Of a stretch of DNA of 64,000 bases, positions 36,436-46,750 are shown one piece after another. Source of the stretch: Mactra quadrangularis (lineage: Eukaryota > Mollusca > Bivalvia > Venerida > Mactridae); assembly GCA_025267735.1 (NCBI GenBank), contig CM046303.1, positions 38,887,380 through 38,951,379 on the forward strand, written 5' to 3'. The notes beneath the pieces were generated by a model. The model was not told the DNA's origin, did not search any database, and worked only from the letters and a program-made list of their open reading frames with translations. The position numbers and the translations under genes are program-made. How positions within the stretch are numbered: position 1 is the stretch's first letter; every line of letters starts with the position of its first letter.

Positions 36436-39000
36436 ACCAGGATAATTAACATGAATGACAGTATCATTTAGCTAGTGACCTGTGTCAAAGATAGTTACAA
36501 TGGCTCACCCTGCATTTTATAGAGAAACATCATACACAAAATAATGGATTATACCTGAAGGAGATTCCATTGACTAAGTTGTCCAACACATAAGTCAGTA
36601 GCTCATCAACTATGTATCATTTAACCACACCAGACAATTCAGCATCAAACATGATTGTACAATCAATTTGGTGAAAACTAGTTTGTTTATTTCACTCTTG
36701 TATCTGAAAAACAAAGTTATACATTAACTTTTCAGATCATAAATTTATAGGGTCCCAAGGGAAAGCAATGTAGACTTTTTAAGAAAAACAGTTCAAGATT
36801 TAGGGTTATAACACAACTCAAGTTTGTAAGAGTAGTTTCCCTTTGATAATTCCAAAATGTGATTATGATATTGTTTTTAAGCATTTGGAACAACTCAACC
36901 TTTTATGAATGAATAATCTCGAAGGATTCATTGGGGTCTACCCTGACGGCTTGGGATTTTACTACCTACGCCAGGCAAAGCACAAAACAATTATGCAAAT
37001 AGTTCTTGTAATATGCACACAGATATTTGTCAAAACATATTTCTATGTTATACAAGTATATTGAACCAAATATTGTTCAGCGATACCATTGAAATGTGTA
37101 ATTTAAAATTTACAGACCAAAATGAAACATCACTCATCGCTTAAACAATCGTGTACAATTGTTTACTTCAACACCAGTAGTTTCAAAATGGCGCCTAAAT
37201 ATGTCTGAGGTTACTCATAGAGAATGGCAGAGGAGTTCCGAATGGTTTTCAAGGTTCTCAGCCTCACGGTGAAAAACAGGAAAAATATCATAACTAATAT
37301 ATTCCAAAAGATATGTAACTTCATTAGACCACAGGTTGACATACTTAATGTAGATACAAAATGCTCCTTAAAACTCAGAAACAATTTAGACACACAATTC
37401 GGGGCAATATGACCTTTTTTGTGTTGGTGCGCCGTAAAACCCAAACAAACAGACACACAACCAATTTAGGCGTATGGTAGGACACAAAAGCAACTGTGAC
37501 TCCTATTTGCGAATATGAGATTCCTTGTGCTAATGTGACTTTTGTTTTTCAAAATTGCTAAATGTATGAGTCATAATGACAAAAAAATATGTTTTCGAAC
37601 TTTCAAAAGATATTTAAAGATGTAAAATTGAAACAAAGATTTTATCAACATTTTTTTAGTCATAATCACTTAATATAGGAAAAAAAGCTATATTTAATCA
37701 ATAATCATTCTTGTTTGTCATATATTACTAGTTGAGAAATTTATGTAAAAAAATCTTATTTCTGTCAGTTTCTAGAAAATAGATCATATTTGTGCAGCAT
37801 TCTTCTACATAACAAATATGACTTTCTGTAAGCCAATATGGCTTTTTGCAGCATTGAAAGATAAAAAAAAACACGATTTGATAGAATGTTATAACTGTTA
37901 TTTTATAAATTTTTCAAAGCATCTTTGTATTTCAAACTGTTTCAAAATAAAATAAAATGTTGCTTATAATAAATGTACAGTTAAGTTCTGCTATCAAGAC
38001 CAGCAAAGTCAATGGTCTTGATAATCGGTCTTATTATGGAGACCCTTTTGTTTACAAATTAAGCACTTAGGTCTTAATAATTGTCAAAAATTGCATGATT
38101 TTGAAATAACAAAAGTGGTCTTAATAGCAAAACTTATCTGTATTATATTTTACAGTTTCAACCCAAAGTCATATTGGCTCAGTTACTTAAAATGTACAGC
38201 ATATCTATGAATATTACATATTTTATGTCTCTAATTAGGAAACAGTATTATCTTATACTTCGTAAAAAAATTATCATTCTAAACAAAGAAAGGAAATTTT
38301 ATACTTGCTCAGTTTCAACAAATAGATCATATTTGCACAGTGTTGGTCATATAACGAATATGATTATCATTATGAAAATATTACTTAAATAAGTAAATTA
38401 CAATCGAAGATTTAAAACAATTTAATACATCATGTTCATTATGTATATTTTAAATTACAAAATATCATTTCAGGGTAAATTGTCACATTTTATATATTTA
38501 AATTTTTTATATTAAATTAGTAATAACCCAAACTCATTTTAACTTTGTGAGTACAAATTAGGTCAGTGGATCTTTGAGTAAGAGGCGATCCGTTCCAAAC
38601 CATGGTTCATGTGTAGTGATTCACAAATCGAACCCCGAATCACTTGAAGAAGAATTAATACAGGTCGTCCATGTATATGTTGTGTATATAAACATTGCCA
38701 GTTTCATTACACACCAATATTTTTTAGGGGGGGGGGGGGGGGGTATTTTAACACTTATAGTTATGTTAGTTTACACTAATTTTTATTACCAGATTATTAT
38801 ATAAAATTTACAATGTTCATATACATTATTTAAAATAAAGTTAAATATCAAAGGTGTATGTTTAAATCAGTAAAATGCCGTTCATGCATCAGCATATTTA
38901 CCTTTTTAGTGGACAAGTTCATTGTTTAAGTACAAAAACACACAAGGCCTAGAATACGCCCTGCACATAATTTATGTAAAAACAAAAATAAGTGAAGAAT
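36436..39000. other. Mostly featureless AT-rich DNA with diverged duplications
   Basis: 37085-37225 is copy 2 of the repeat at 27700. TAGATCATATTTGTGCAGCA near 37782 and TAGATCATATTTGCACAGTG near 38323 mark a diverged tandem duplication about 540 bp apart. A run of 18 G lies at about 38727-38744. No gene is supported; overlapping open frames at 37211-37456 occur on both strands without domains. Confidence 0.5.
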
Positions 39001-39464
39001 TACCACGGTGTATAAACGACTGTACGACATCAGTGATTGCGATTGGTAGTGAATTTATACAGAAGTACAATTTATTAGTTTTTATGGGATAACAAATCTT
39101 CTGGTACATAGACAGATTTTAAAAACAAACCTTAGCTCGTGATAAACTATTTGCAGCAGTTTTGCTGATTCCATATCGTTCTTTTATAATAAAAACGTTA
39201 ACAATCACTTCCAAATCACGAACTATTTTGCTTTTTTGACATCCATAGCTTGTCTTGTAAACTTGATTTCGAGAAAACAAATCACATTCATGTTATTGTA
39301 TGAAGACTTTGTGGTATAAAATAAATTATTTATTGTATTATATTAATAATTTATCAGAATGTTGAATGCAACTATGTGTAAACTTGACGTTTATGTCATG
39401 TGCATTCGCTGACATACTGTACGACTTCGACAAATGATTGTGTACGACTACTAACGATTTTATG

Positions 39465-40562
39465 TAAAGCCCGTGTTACACAGGCAAAAAATTTGACCGC
39501 GAGTGTCGGCGAGTTGCAACTCGCAGCAACTCGGCTAGTATCGTGTAGATCTCGTACTGATGTCGATGCATCTCTCCACATGTCGCAGCGTCTTGGCTTG
39601 TCGAGGCGACAATTTTAAACCGTTTAAAATTCTCGCGGTGGGTTGCCGAACTTTCTATCTCGTGTAGATGTCGAGAGGATGTCGTATACATGTCGTGAAA
39701 ACTCGTACTCGTGTCGTAGTAATGTCGTCACATGTCGCCGTGAAATCTACCACCGCGATATGTGCGTGAGTCTTTGCGAGCTTTTGCAACATCTTCACGA
39801 GTTTGTGCGACCTCTTTGCGACCATCACACGACATTATCGTGAGTTAAATATACTTCTGAAGAAATCTGTCAACATTCATTTCGATGAATATCTCTGGAT
39901 GTAAACGCAGAAAGTTGGTAAACGATTTTTTGTCTTCTATTTCAAGCTCACGCATCAGACGGTCATAATGTCCAAAGTCAACCCTTCTCATAATCCATGG
40001 TCTAACCCAACACTGTCGGCGCGCTCTGCCAATACTATCTCTTGTTAAACGATTTTAAATCAATCTTGATATTTCAAGTTCATCATCGGCATCTTCTTCA
40101 TCAACATGCGCCATCAATGCCACCAGTCTGATCATCCTGCATGTCTTTCACTTTTGGTGCTCATGCGCTTTGCTTGCTATTTATTTACAGCCTTCGCAAG
40201 ATGTCGTGTCATCTAAAATGTGTGTCGCACTACTCTCTCCACAGATCGTAATGAACTCGTTAACATGTCGCGTTTAAATCGGGATAAATCGTCGAAACTC
40301 GTAGTAGCTCGTATGAATGTCGTTAGATGTCGAGAGAATATCGTGTACATGTCGCTCGTATGTCGATCGCTATGAATCGTCGCTGACCGTCGATGATCGT
40401 GGACGTCTCGTGTGAGTGTCGTACAACACTCGAGCAGATGTCGTGCAAGACTCTTTATAAACAAATGTCGCGACAACTCTTTCATTTTGGCCACGAGATT
40501 AAACTCGCCCATCGTCGCGGAAACTCGCAGTACCAACTCGCGAATATGTGACACGGGCTTTA
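39465..40562 (-). mobile_element. PIF/Harbinger-like non-autonomous element, left arm
   Basis: Inner inverted ends AAAGCCCGTGTTACA (39466) and TGTGACACGGGCTTT (to 40561) lie next to TAA, which would fit the 3-bp target of Harbinger elements. Between them is a remnant of a Harbinger transposase N-terminus (39845-40114, minus). It is flanked on both sides by arrays rich in TCG/CGA at 10-11-bp spacing (39490-39845 and 40200-40545). Confidence 0.65.
39845..40114 (-). pseudogene. Harbinger transposase N-terminal remnant (left arm)
   Basis: It translates as MAHVDEEDADDELEISRLI, stop, then QCWVRPWIMRRVDFGHYDRL and MRELEIEDKKSFTNFLRLHP. The W-V-R-P-W and F-G-x-Y-x2-L-M-x-E-L pattern is the conserved start of PIF/Harbinger (ALP1-like) nucleases. 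An in-frame stop at codon 20 and the loss of all catalytic sequence make it a relic. The identical remnant occurs in the right arm. Confidence 0.75.
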
Positions 40563-41340
40563 AAGTATTGTACGACTTCGTTTGATTTAATTGTGTGATT
40601 TAATATGATATTATTGCGTTTTAAGAGTTTAGCCATGTACCACTATCTTAAGCAATGCATAATTCATAAAACAGGTTATATTTAACTTAATTGTACTTTT
40701 GTACCCTTTGTTTGTGCCCACCTAATTAAAGTATACAGTGTCTAAAACTAATTTTACAGACAAAATATGACCAAACATCAGTTTTTCTGCATGGGAAGGC
40801 CGAAACATTACATTTTAAGAAGGGAGATAACTGTCCATTAAAGAAGTATATTAAATTTACAAAAAGGGGTAATTTCCTTAAGGTACACAATTTCATAGGT
40901 TGGAAGGAATTTTTTTTCAGTATTATGCTATGAGGGGGGGGGATTAATTTTTTTTACTTTGGTACTCATCAAATGAATGAAATGCCTTAAAATAATGGTA
41001 TTGGTAGTTATTCACTTTTGCTGACACTTATTTTCAAGAATAAAGTGATAATGTGACTGACAATTGAACAGAGGATTGAGTGTGCGGCCAAGTTCCAGCA
41101 AAGGGAGCTTGTTGTCAAGTTTGCCGAAGAAAGGGAGTAACAAGGTAAGGTTTTGCTTAGTATTTTCTTTCTTCTTTCACTTTCATTGTTGTTTTGACCT
41201 TAAAAAACCTTCGTTAGCAGATATCCAGTAGGGCGTTGTTGTCCAGGATAAGCCAGTATACAAGCGGAAATTTGATTGGGTTATTATCAGATTGAACCTG
41301 AAACTAAGTGCATTAAACTTTTGCCTATTTGACCCAAGTT

Positions 41341-41790
41341 TAACATTTTTTTCTATTGCAGAATGAGCAGTGAAGAAACCACCCCTGACAGCTGTTCATC
41401 AAGCAAAACGGATGGAATTTGCCAACAATCATGCAGACTGGACCAGGGTAGACTGAAGTGATGTACATCTGTGTACAGATGAGTCAAGATTCACTCTCTT
41501 CCAGAATGATGGTGGGTTTTACTTTCGCAGGAGAATGAATGAACACATAAACAGAAAGAGAATAATGACATCATGGAACTGATATGTTGGCCCCGAAGAG
41601 CCCAGACTTAAACCCTATCGAACACTTGTGGTTTAAGTTGAAAACAGCTGTGCGACAGTATCGCTGACGTAACGTTACAGAGATGGAAGCTAATCTTTGA
41701 ACGGACAAGTCCAGAACCACTGTGGAGAAGTACCAAAGGCTGGTTAGAGGTATGCCACGCACGATTGTTGTAGAGGGTTAAACCAAATAC
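41341..41790 (+). pseudogene. Broken Tc1/mariner transposase
   Basis: Recognisable blocks are KPPLTAVHQAKRMEFANNHA (about 41377), CTDESRFTLFQND (first catalytic Asp, about 41478) and SPDLNPIEHLWFKLKTAVRQ (third acidic residue, about 41598), then VRGMPRTIVVEG. The segment carrying the second catalytic Asp is deleted. Stops and frameshifts interrupt the rest (for example TGA after GGGTAGAC and after CAGTATCGC). It sits in the unique centre of the palindrome and is probably the remnant of the transposase that owned the CACGGTG ends. Confidence 0.8.
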
Positions 41791-42678
41791 TAACTGTGTT
41801 TAAGTGTTATTTGTATTGCCGTCGTGGACAGGCCTTTACGGACCTCTCCTGTAATTTTGATTGAAATTTGATAATTCAATTATATTGAATTTGTTGTTAT
41901 TGTATTGAAATATAAATAAATGTTAAGCATGTTTTTTCCACTATGTAAAATGAAATTACAAAAGCAAAAGTGAAGATCATAAAATACTATATAATGAAAA
42001 AAAAATAATGGACTGTATACTTTTTTGTGGTCAGTGTATGGAAATTTTTGTGTATCTACTGCTCTCAAGCTTACAATTGTTATTGTACAAAATTAAAGAG
42101 AAATATCTCCCTTATCTAAAATTCTACCAGAGGTTATATTCTTTATGCACATCTTCACAACATGGTCTACTTCTTTACTTCGGTGGCGGAAATGATAAAG
42201 AAAATCGCTGTTGATCGGTATTTCATGATTTTCTTCAATATCCAACCTAAACACTGAAAACTAAAGTGAAATAAGATTAAATTCTGTACGATGTCTGTTG
42301 ATGTGATGTAAAATGATGTGTACGACGTCTGTTGATGTGTTTGTCCGACTTCTGTTGATGCAAATTTTTGATTTGTTACATTCTGTACGATGTCTATTGA
42401 TATTAATTAATGATAATATACTTGTTTCTTTATCATTTCGGCCTTCCCATGCAGAAAAACTGATGTTTGGTCATATTTTGTCTGTAAAATTAGTTTTAGA
42501 CACTGTATACTTTAATTAGGTGGGCACAAACAAAGGGTACAAAAGTACAATTAAGTTAAATATAACCTGTTTTATGAATTATGCATTGCTTAAGATAGTG
42601 GTACATGGCTAAACTCTTAAAACGCAATAATATCATATTAAATCACACAATTAAATCAAACGAAGTCGTACAATACTT

Positions 42679-43777
42679 TAAAGCCCGTGTCACATATTCG
42701 CGAGTTGGTACTGCGAGTTTCCGCGACGATGGGCGAGTTTAATCTCGTGGCCAAAATGAAAGAGTTGTCGCGACATTTGTTTATAAAGAGTCTTGCACGA
42801 CATCTGCTCGAGTGTTGTACGACACTCACACGAGACGTCCACGATCATCGACGGTCAGCGACGATTCATAGCGATCGACATACGAGCGACATGTACACGA
42901 TATTCTCTAGACATCTAACGACATTCATACGAGCTACTACGAGTTTCGACGATTTATCCCGATTTAAACGCGACATGTTAACGAGTTCATTACGATCTGT
43001 GGAGAGAGTAGTGCGACACACATTTTAGATGACACGACATCTTGCGAAGGCTGTAAATAAATAGCAAGCAAAGCGCATGAGCACCAAAAGGTGAAAGACA
43101 TGCAGGATGATCAGACTGGTGGCATTGATGGCGCATGTTGATGAAGAAGATGCCGATGATGAACTTGAAATATCAAGATTGATTTAAAATCGTTTAACAA
43201 GAGATAGTATTGGCAGAGCGCGCCGACAGTGTTGGGTTAGACCATGGATTATGAGAAGGGTTGACTTTGGACATTATGACCGTCTGATGCGTGAGCTTGA
43301 AATAGAAGACAAAAAATCGTTTACCAACTTTCTGCGTTTACATCCAGAGATATTCATCGAAATGAATGTTGACAGATTTCTTCCGAAGTATATTTAACTC
43401 GCGATAATGTCGTGTGATTGTCGCAAAGAGGTCGCGCAAACTCGTGAAGATGTTGCAAAAGCTCGCAAAAACTCGCGCACATATCGCGGTGGTAGATTTC
43501 ACGGCGACATGTGACGACATTACTACGACACGAGTACGAGTTTTCACGACATGCATACGACATCCTCTCGACATCTACACGAGATAGAAAGTTCGGCAAC
43601 CCACCGCGAGAATTTTAAACGGTTTAAAATTGTCGCCTCGACAAGCCAAGACGCTGCGACATGTGGAGAGATGCATCGACATCAGTACGAGATCTACACG
43701 ATACTAGCCGAGTTGCTGCGAGTTGCAACTCGCCGACACTCGCGGTCAATTTTTTTGCCTGTGTAACACGGGCTTTA
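42679..43777 (+). mobile_element. PIF/Harbinger-like non-autonomous element, right arm
   Basis: This is the inverted counterpart of 39465-40562, with TAAAGCCCGTGTCACA at 42679 and TGTAACACGGGCTTTA ending at 43777. It has the same two TCG/CGA arrays and the same central remnant. Confidence 0.65.
43128..43397 (+). pseudogene. Harbinger transposase N-terminal remnant (right arm)
   Basis: A frame of 270 nt, with the same stop at codon 20 (43185-43187), the same WVRPWIMRR block and the same final stop as the left-arm copy. The shared defects show that decay preceded formation of the palindrome. Confidence 0.75.
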
Positions 43778-44242
43778 CATAAAATCGTTAGTAGTCGTAC
43801 ACAATCATTTGTCGAAGTCGTACAGTATGTCAGCGAATGCACATGACATAAACGTCAAGTTTACACATAGTTGCATTCAACATTCTGATAAATTATTGAT
43901 ATAATACAATAAATAATTTATTTTATACCAAAAAAGTCTTCATACAATAACATGAATGTGATTTGTTTTCTCGAAATCGAGTTTACAAGACAAGCTATGG
44001 ATGTCAAAAAAGCAAAATAGTTCGTGATTTGGAAGTGATTGTTAACGTTTTTATTATAAAAGAACGATATGGAATCAGCAAAACTGCTGCAAATAGTTTA
44101 TCACGAGCTAAGGTTTGTTTTTAAAATCTGTCTATGTACCAGAAGATTTGTTATCCCATAAAAACTAATAAATTGTACTTCTGTATAAATTCACTACCAA
44201 TCGCAATCACTGATGTCGTACAGTCGTTTATACACCGTGATA

Positions 44243-45780
44243 TTGCCACGGTTAAATAAAAGATTGCTACAAGTACTAACCTAGGTCAGCAGCTGCTTTT
44301 ATTAAGATTAATCTTCTTTTACTTTTATCATAGCTTCGTCTATTCTCACTGTGCAGCTTCCTGCATCTTTGTTAAAGGTTTATTTATTGCCAATATTGAA
44401 TGTATCACACTGAAATATACATGTTTAAATATTCAAATAAAAGTTATAGTTCAAGTTCAGCAAGGTTTTTGAAGTCTACTTCTAGTATCACTTTTCAGTT
44501 GACTCTTGACATTAACTTCCCCAATCCTGGAGTCACACACCAACTGTTTACAAACAGAGCAGATAGCAGCCACAGCATACAGTGCATGACTCTAACAGGT
44601 ACCCATTTACACCTGGGTGGAGTGAAGCAATCACAGGTTATTTTTTTTGCTCAAAGAAATTAGCAGTGCCCCTAGTGGTATTTGAACCCAGGACCTCTTG
44701 ATCCTTAAGCACAAATCTAACCACTTGAGTACTGCTCCTACTACATGTACTACCAGTCTATACCTTAATCATTTTCCAGCCCTACTCAGCATTAGCCTTT
44801 ATTTTTAAGATTTATAATAATGAGGACTAATATGGGACTTTAGTCAGTTATCTTTCCTTGAAAAAATCTGAAGCAATCCAATTGGTAAGTAGGTCCTTTT
44901 AGTTGGAATCCTCTGATTTTATCATTGAAGTCTTATGTAAGGATAACAAAATATTTCATCTTATATCTTTCTTGTTAAGTAAGATATTAACAGAAGTGAT
45001 GGAATTTAGATAGTTCTTTACCCTAACAATACTAAGCTTGATTTTCAAACCAATTAAAGGATTTGCAAAAAAGTTATTTGAGATTAATTTTGGCAAATTG
45101 ACATTGAAAAGTAAGGGTAAAATCCAAGTAATCCAATTAATTGGACCTACCTATTTGAAGAATATACAAGGGAAATAACGGACTATGGTCCCTCATTTAT
45201 CAACTGTCTACCAGTATGCTTTTCATAACTGAAGTAATTCTTACCGACCCTAATACATGTTCATTAGTTTAAGGCAAATTATCTCCCAATGACTACATAT
45301 TTATCGTGTTAGTTCTTTGCACTTGTATTAGTGTCAGAGACATATAAGGTGAACATTCAAACCAGAATTTCCTGGAAAGTATCAGTACTAGGATGCTGTC
45401 CTCTGAAAACAAATGCCAAATTTCTCAAATCACTTTAAGTCAACTTTGAAAAAAGAAATAAAATAATGAATGCAAAAACTACTCACTATTTCTTGTCTTG
45501 TACAGGATCACAGTTGAAATTATTGAGTATAGCTGATAATATATAACATCTAGATGTCAAACATTAGGTCACCATTGGTAGACACTTTTACTATCAATAT
45601 GACCTTATTTTCATCAAAATCTCATTTCAATGCATGCAGTCTTCGAAATATATCCAGAAGCGAGTCCACAAAAACACACTGTCCAGTGACTTTAACAATG
45701 GGATTGGTTCCACAATGGTCCACCAGTTTTGTGATGCCACTACTTACCTAATTCATAAGAAATCATAAAGTTTACAAAAT
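44243..45780. other. AT-rich sequence; SINE at 44.6 kb, otherwise unassigned
   Basis: Apart from the SINE described separately, nothing is confidently identified. At about 45627-45745 the minus strand reads ITKLVDHCGTNPIVKV, then TGQCVFVDSLLDIFRRLHAL and a stop. It looks protein-like but has no recognised family and no clear acceptor. Confidence 0.4.
44590..44745 (-). mobile_element. tRNA-derived SINE relic
   Basis: On the minus strand, CAGTACTCAAGTGGTTAGAT (A-box-like) and GGGTTCAAATACC (B box) precede a body containing CCACCCAGGTGTAAAT. The body and layout are shared with 58115-58262. Confidence 0.65.
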
Positions 45781-46256
45781 ACTGCTAGGCGGAGCATTAT
45801 GTGCCCGAAAGTGTTGTTTTTTTTAATTAAGATGAAGCATTTGTAAGACATGAGAATATTTCAACTTAAGTTATACTCCGGAAACTGGTTTCAGTTTTAC
45901 GATAAAAGTGACCTTGACCTTTGACCTTGTGACCCCAAAATCAATAGGGGTCTTCTACCCGATATGGACAATCATCATATGAAGTTTGAATATTGTGGAC
46001 CAAATGGAACTTAAGTTATGCTCCGGAAACTGTTTTCAGTGTTAAGGTAATAGTGACCTTGACCTTTGACCTTGTGACCCCAAAATCAATAGGGGTCTTC
46101 TACCAGATATGGACAATCATCGTATGAAGTTTGAATATTGTTGGCCAAATGGAACTTAAGATATGCTCTGGAAACCAAATTGCTAACAGACGGACTGACA
46201 GACGGACAGACGCCAGGGGGTTAACATAATATGCCGGAAATTCTGTCAAGCATATA
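45781..46256. mobile_element. Pearl/Helentron-like repeat
   Basis: It opens ACTGCTAGGCGGAGCATTAT (the leading AACAAGAGC is lost). Then come two ~140-bp cores containing TGACCTTGACCTTTGACC and ATATGGACAATCATCATATG, an ACGG-type microsatellite (CAGACGGACTGACAGACGGA near 46187) and a GCATATAAAAA end. It is the same family as 33980 and 59262. Confidence 0.8.
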
Positions 46257-46453
46257 AAAACAATTTATCCACTTCACTTTGTACAAATGGTCACAAAGGA
46301 TGTCTGGTCACTTGAGCACGTTTCACAGTATTTGTGATATCACTTTAATATGTTTAATCTACCACAGATGTCCAGCTGGAGAGACATGAATAATATAAGA
46401 GGAAAAGTTAATGTCCTATGTAGCAATAATCATTAAATTTCTTCTTTTTTATA

Positions 46454-46478
46454 CACTGAGTACATTTAAAAACGCACA
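46454..46478 (+). repeat. Left terminal inverted repeat of Tc1 element
   Basis: CACTGAGTACATTTAAAAAC then GCACA. It matches the right end at 24 of 25 positions (first base C versus T). Confidence 0.93.
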
Positions 46479-46750
46479 CAATATAACCGGCTATATTTTT
46501 ATACTAGGCAGTATCTGTGTGTGTTCATTGTTTTATACTATCATTTAGCACGACAATCTTTGCATTAAATGTGTGAAAAGGGTACACATTTGCTCATTCA
46601 CAGTCTGTACTATACCCCCTCTAAAATCACGAATTTACGACTATTGGCTTCTTCACGAAAATCTCGAGCCCCAATTTACACATGTTCGGACAACAGTAGA
46701 TAGTCACATGGTAAAAACACACTATGTGTTGATTTCGACCAGTTTTTACC

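Larger units (their letters stand above)
39003..40805 (+). repeat. Left arm of the long palindrome
   Basis: It runs from CACGGTGTATAAACGACTGT to CTGCATGGGAAGGCCGAAA. Past 40805 the two arms diverge abruptly. Confidence 0.9.
39003..44240. mobile_element. 5.2-kb Tc1-like palindromic element with 1.8-kb arms
   Basis: The arms 39003-40805 and 42436-44240 are inverted and nearly identical (a 113-codon frame is unchanged in both; scattered substitutions occur elsewhere). The outer ends read YCACGGTGTATAAACGAC and abut TA on both sides (39001-39002, 44241-44242), as for Tc1/mariner. Each arm contains a Harbinger-like remnant (39465-40562, 42679-43777). The 1.63-kb centre holds a broken Tc1 transposase (41341-41790). 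The substitutions between arms argue against a simple assembly echo. No complete transposase is present. Confidence 0.82.
42436..44240 (-). repeat. Right arm of the long palindrome
   Basis: It is the inverse of the left arm, running from TTTCGGCCTTCCCATGCAG to ACAGTCGTTTATACACCGTG. Compared with the left arm it keeps several CpG sites that are TpG/CpA there, and loses others (TCTAGACA here, TCTCGACA in the left arm). Confidence 0.9.

Noticed and set aside
37211..37456. Overlapping frames on both strands as genes
   Set aside because: They mirror each other, follow a dispersed repeat, and show no domain.
40213..43028. Identical 113-codon open frames in both palindrome arms (40213-40554 minus, 42687-43028 plus) as conserved genes
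   Set aside because: They coincide with the phased TCG array; sequence identity follows from the arm duplication, composition is driven by the repeated triplet, and no domain is visible.
39003..44240. Long palindrome as an assembly artefact
   Set aside because: The arms differ at multiple positions, both outer ends carry TA and transposon-like termini, and the centre is unique; long-read confirmation would still be useful.
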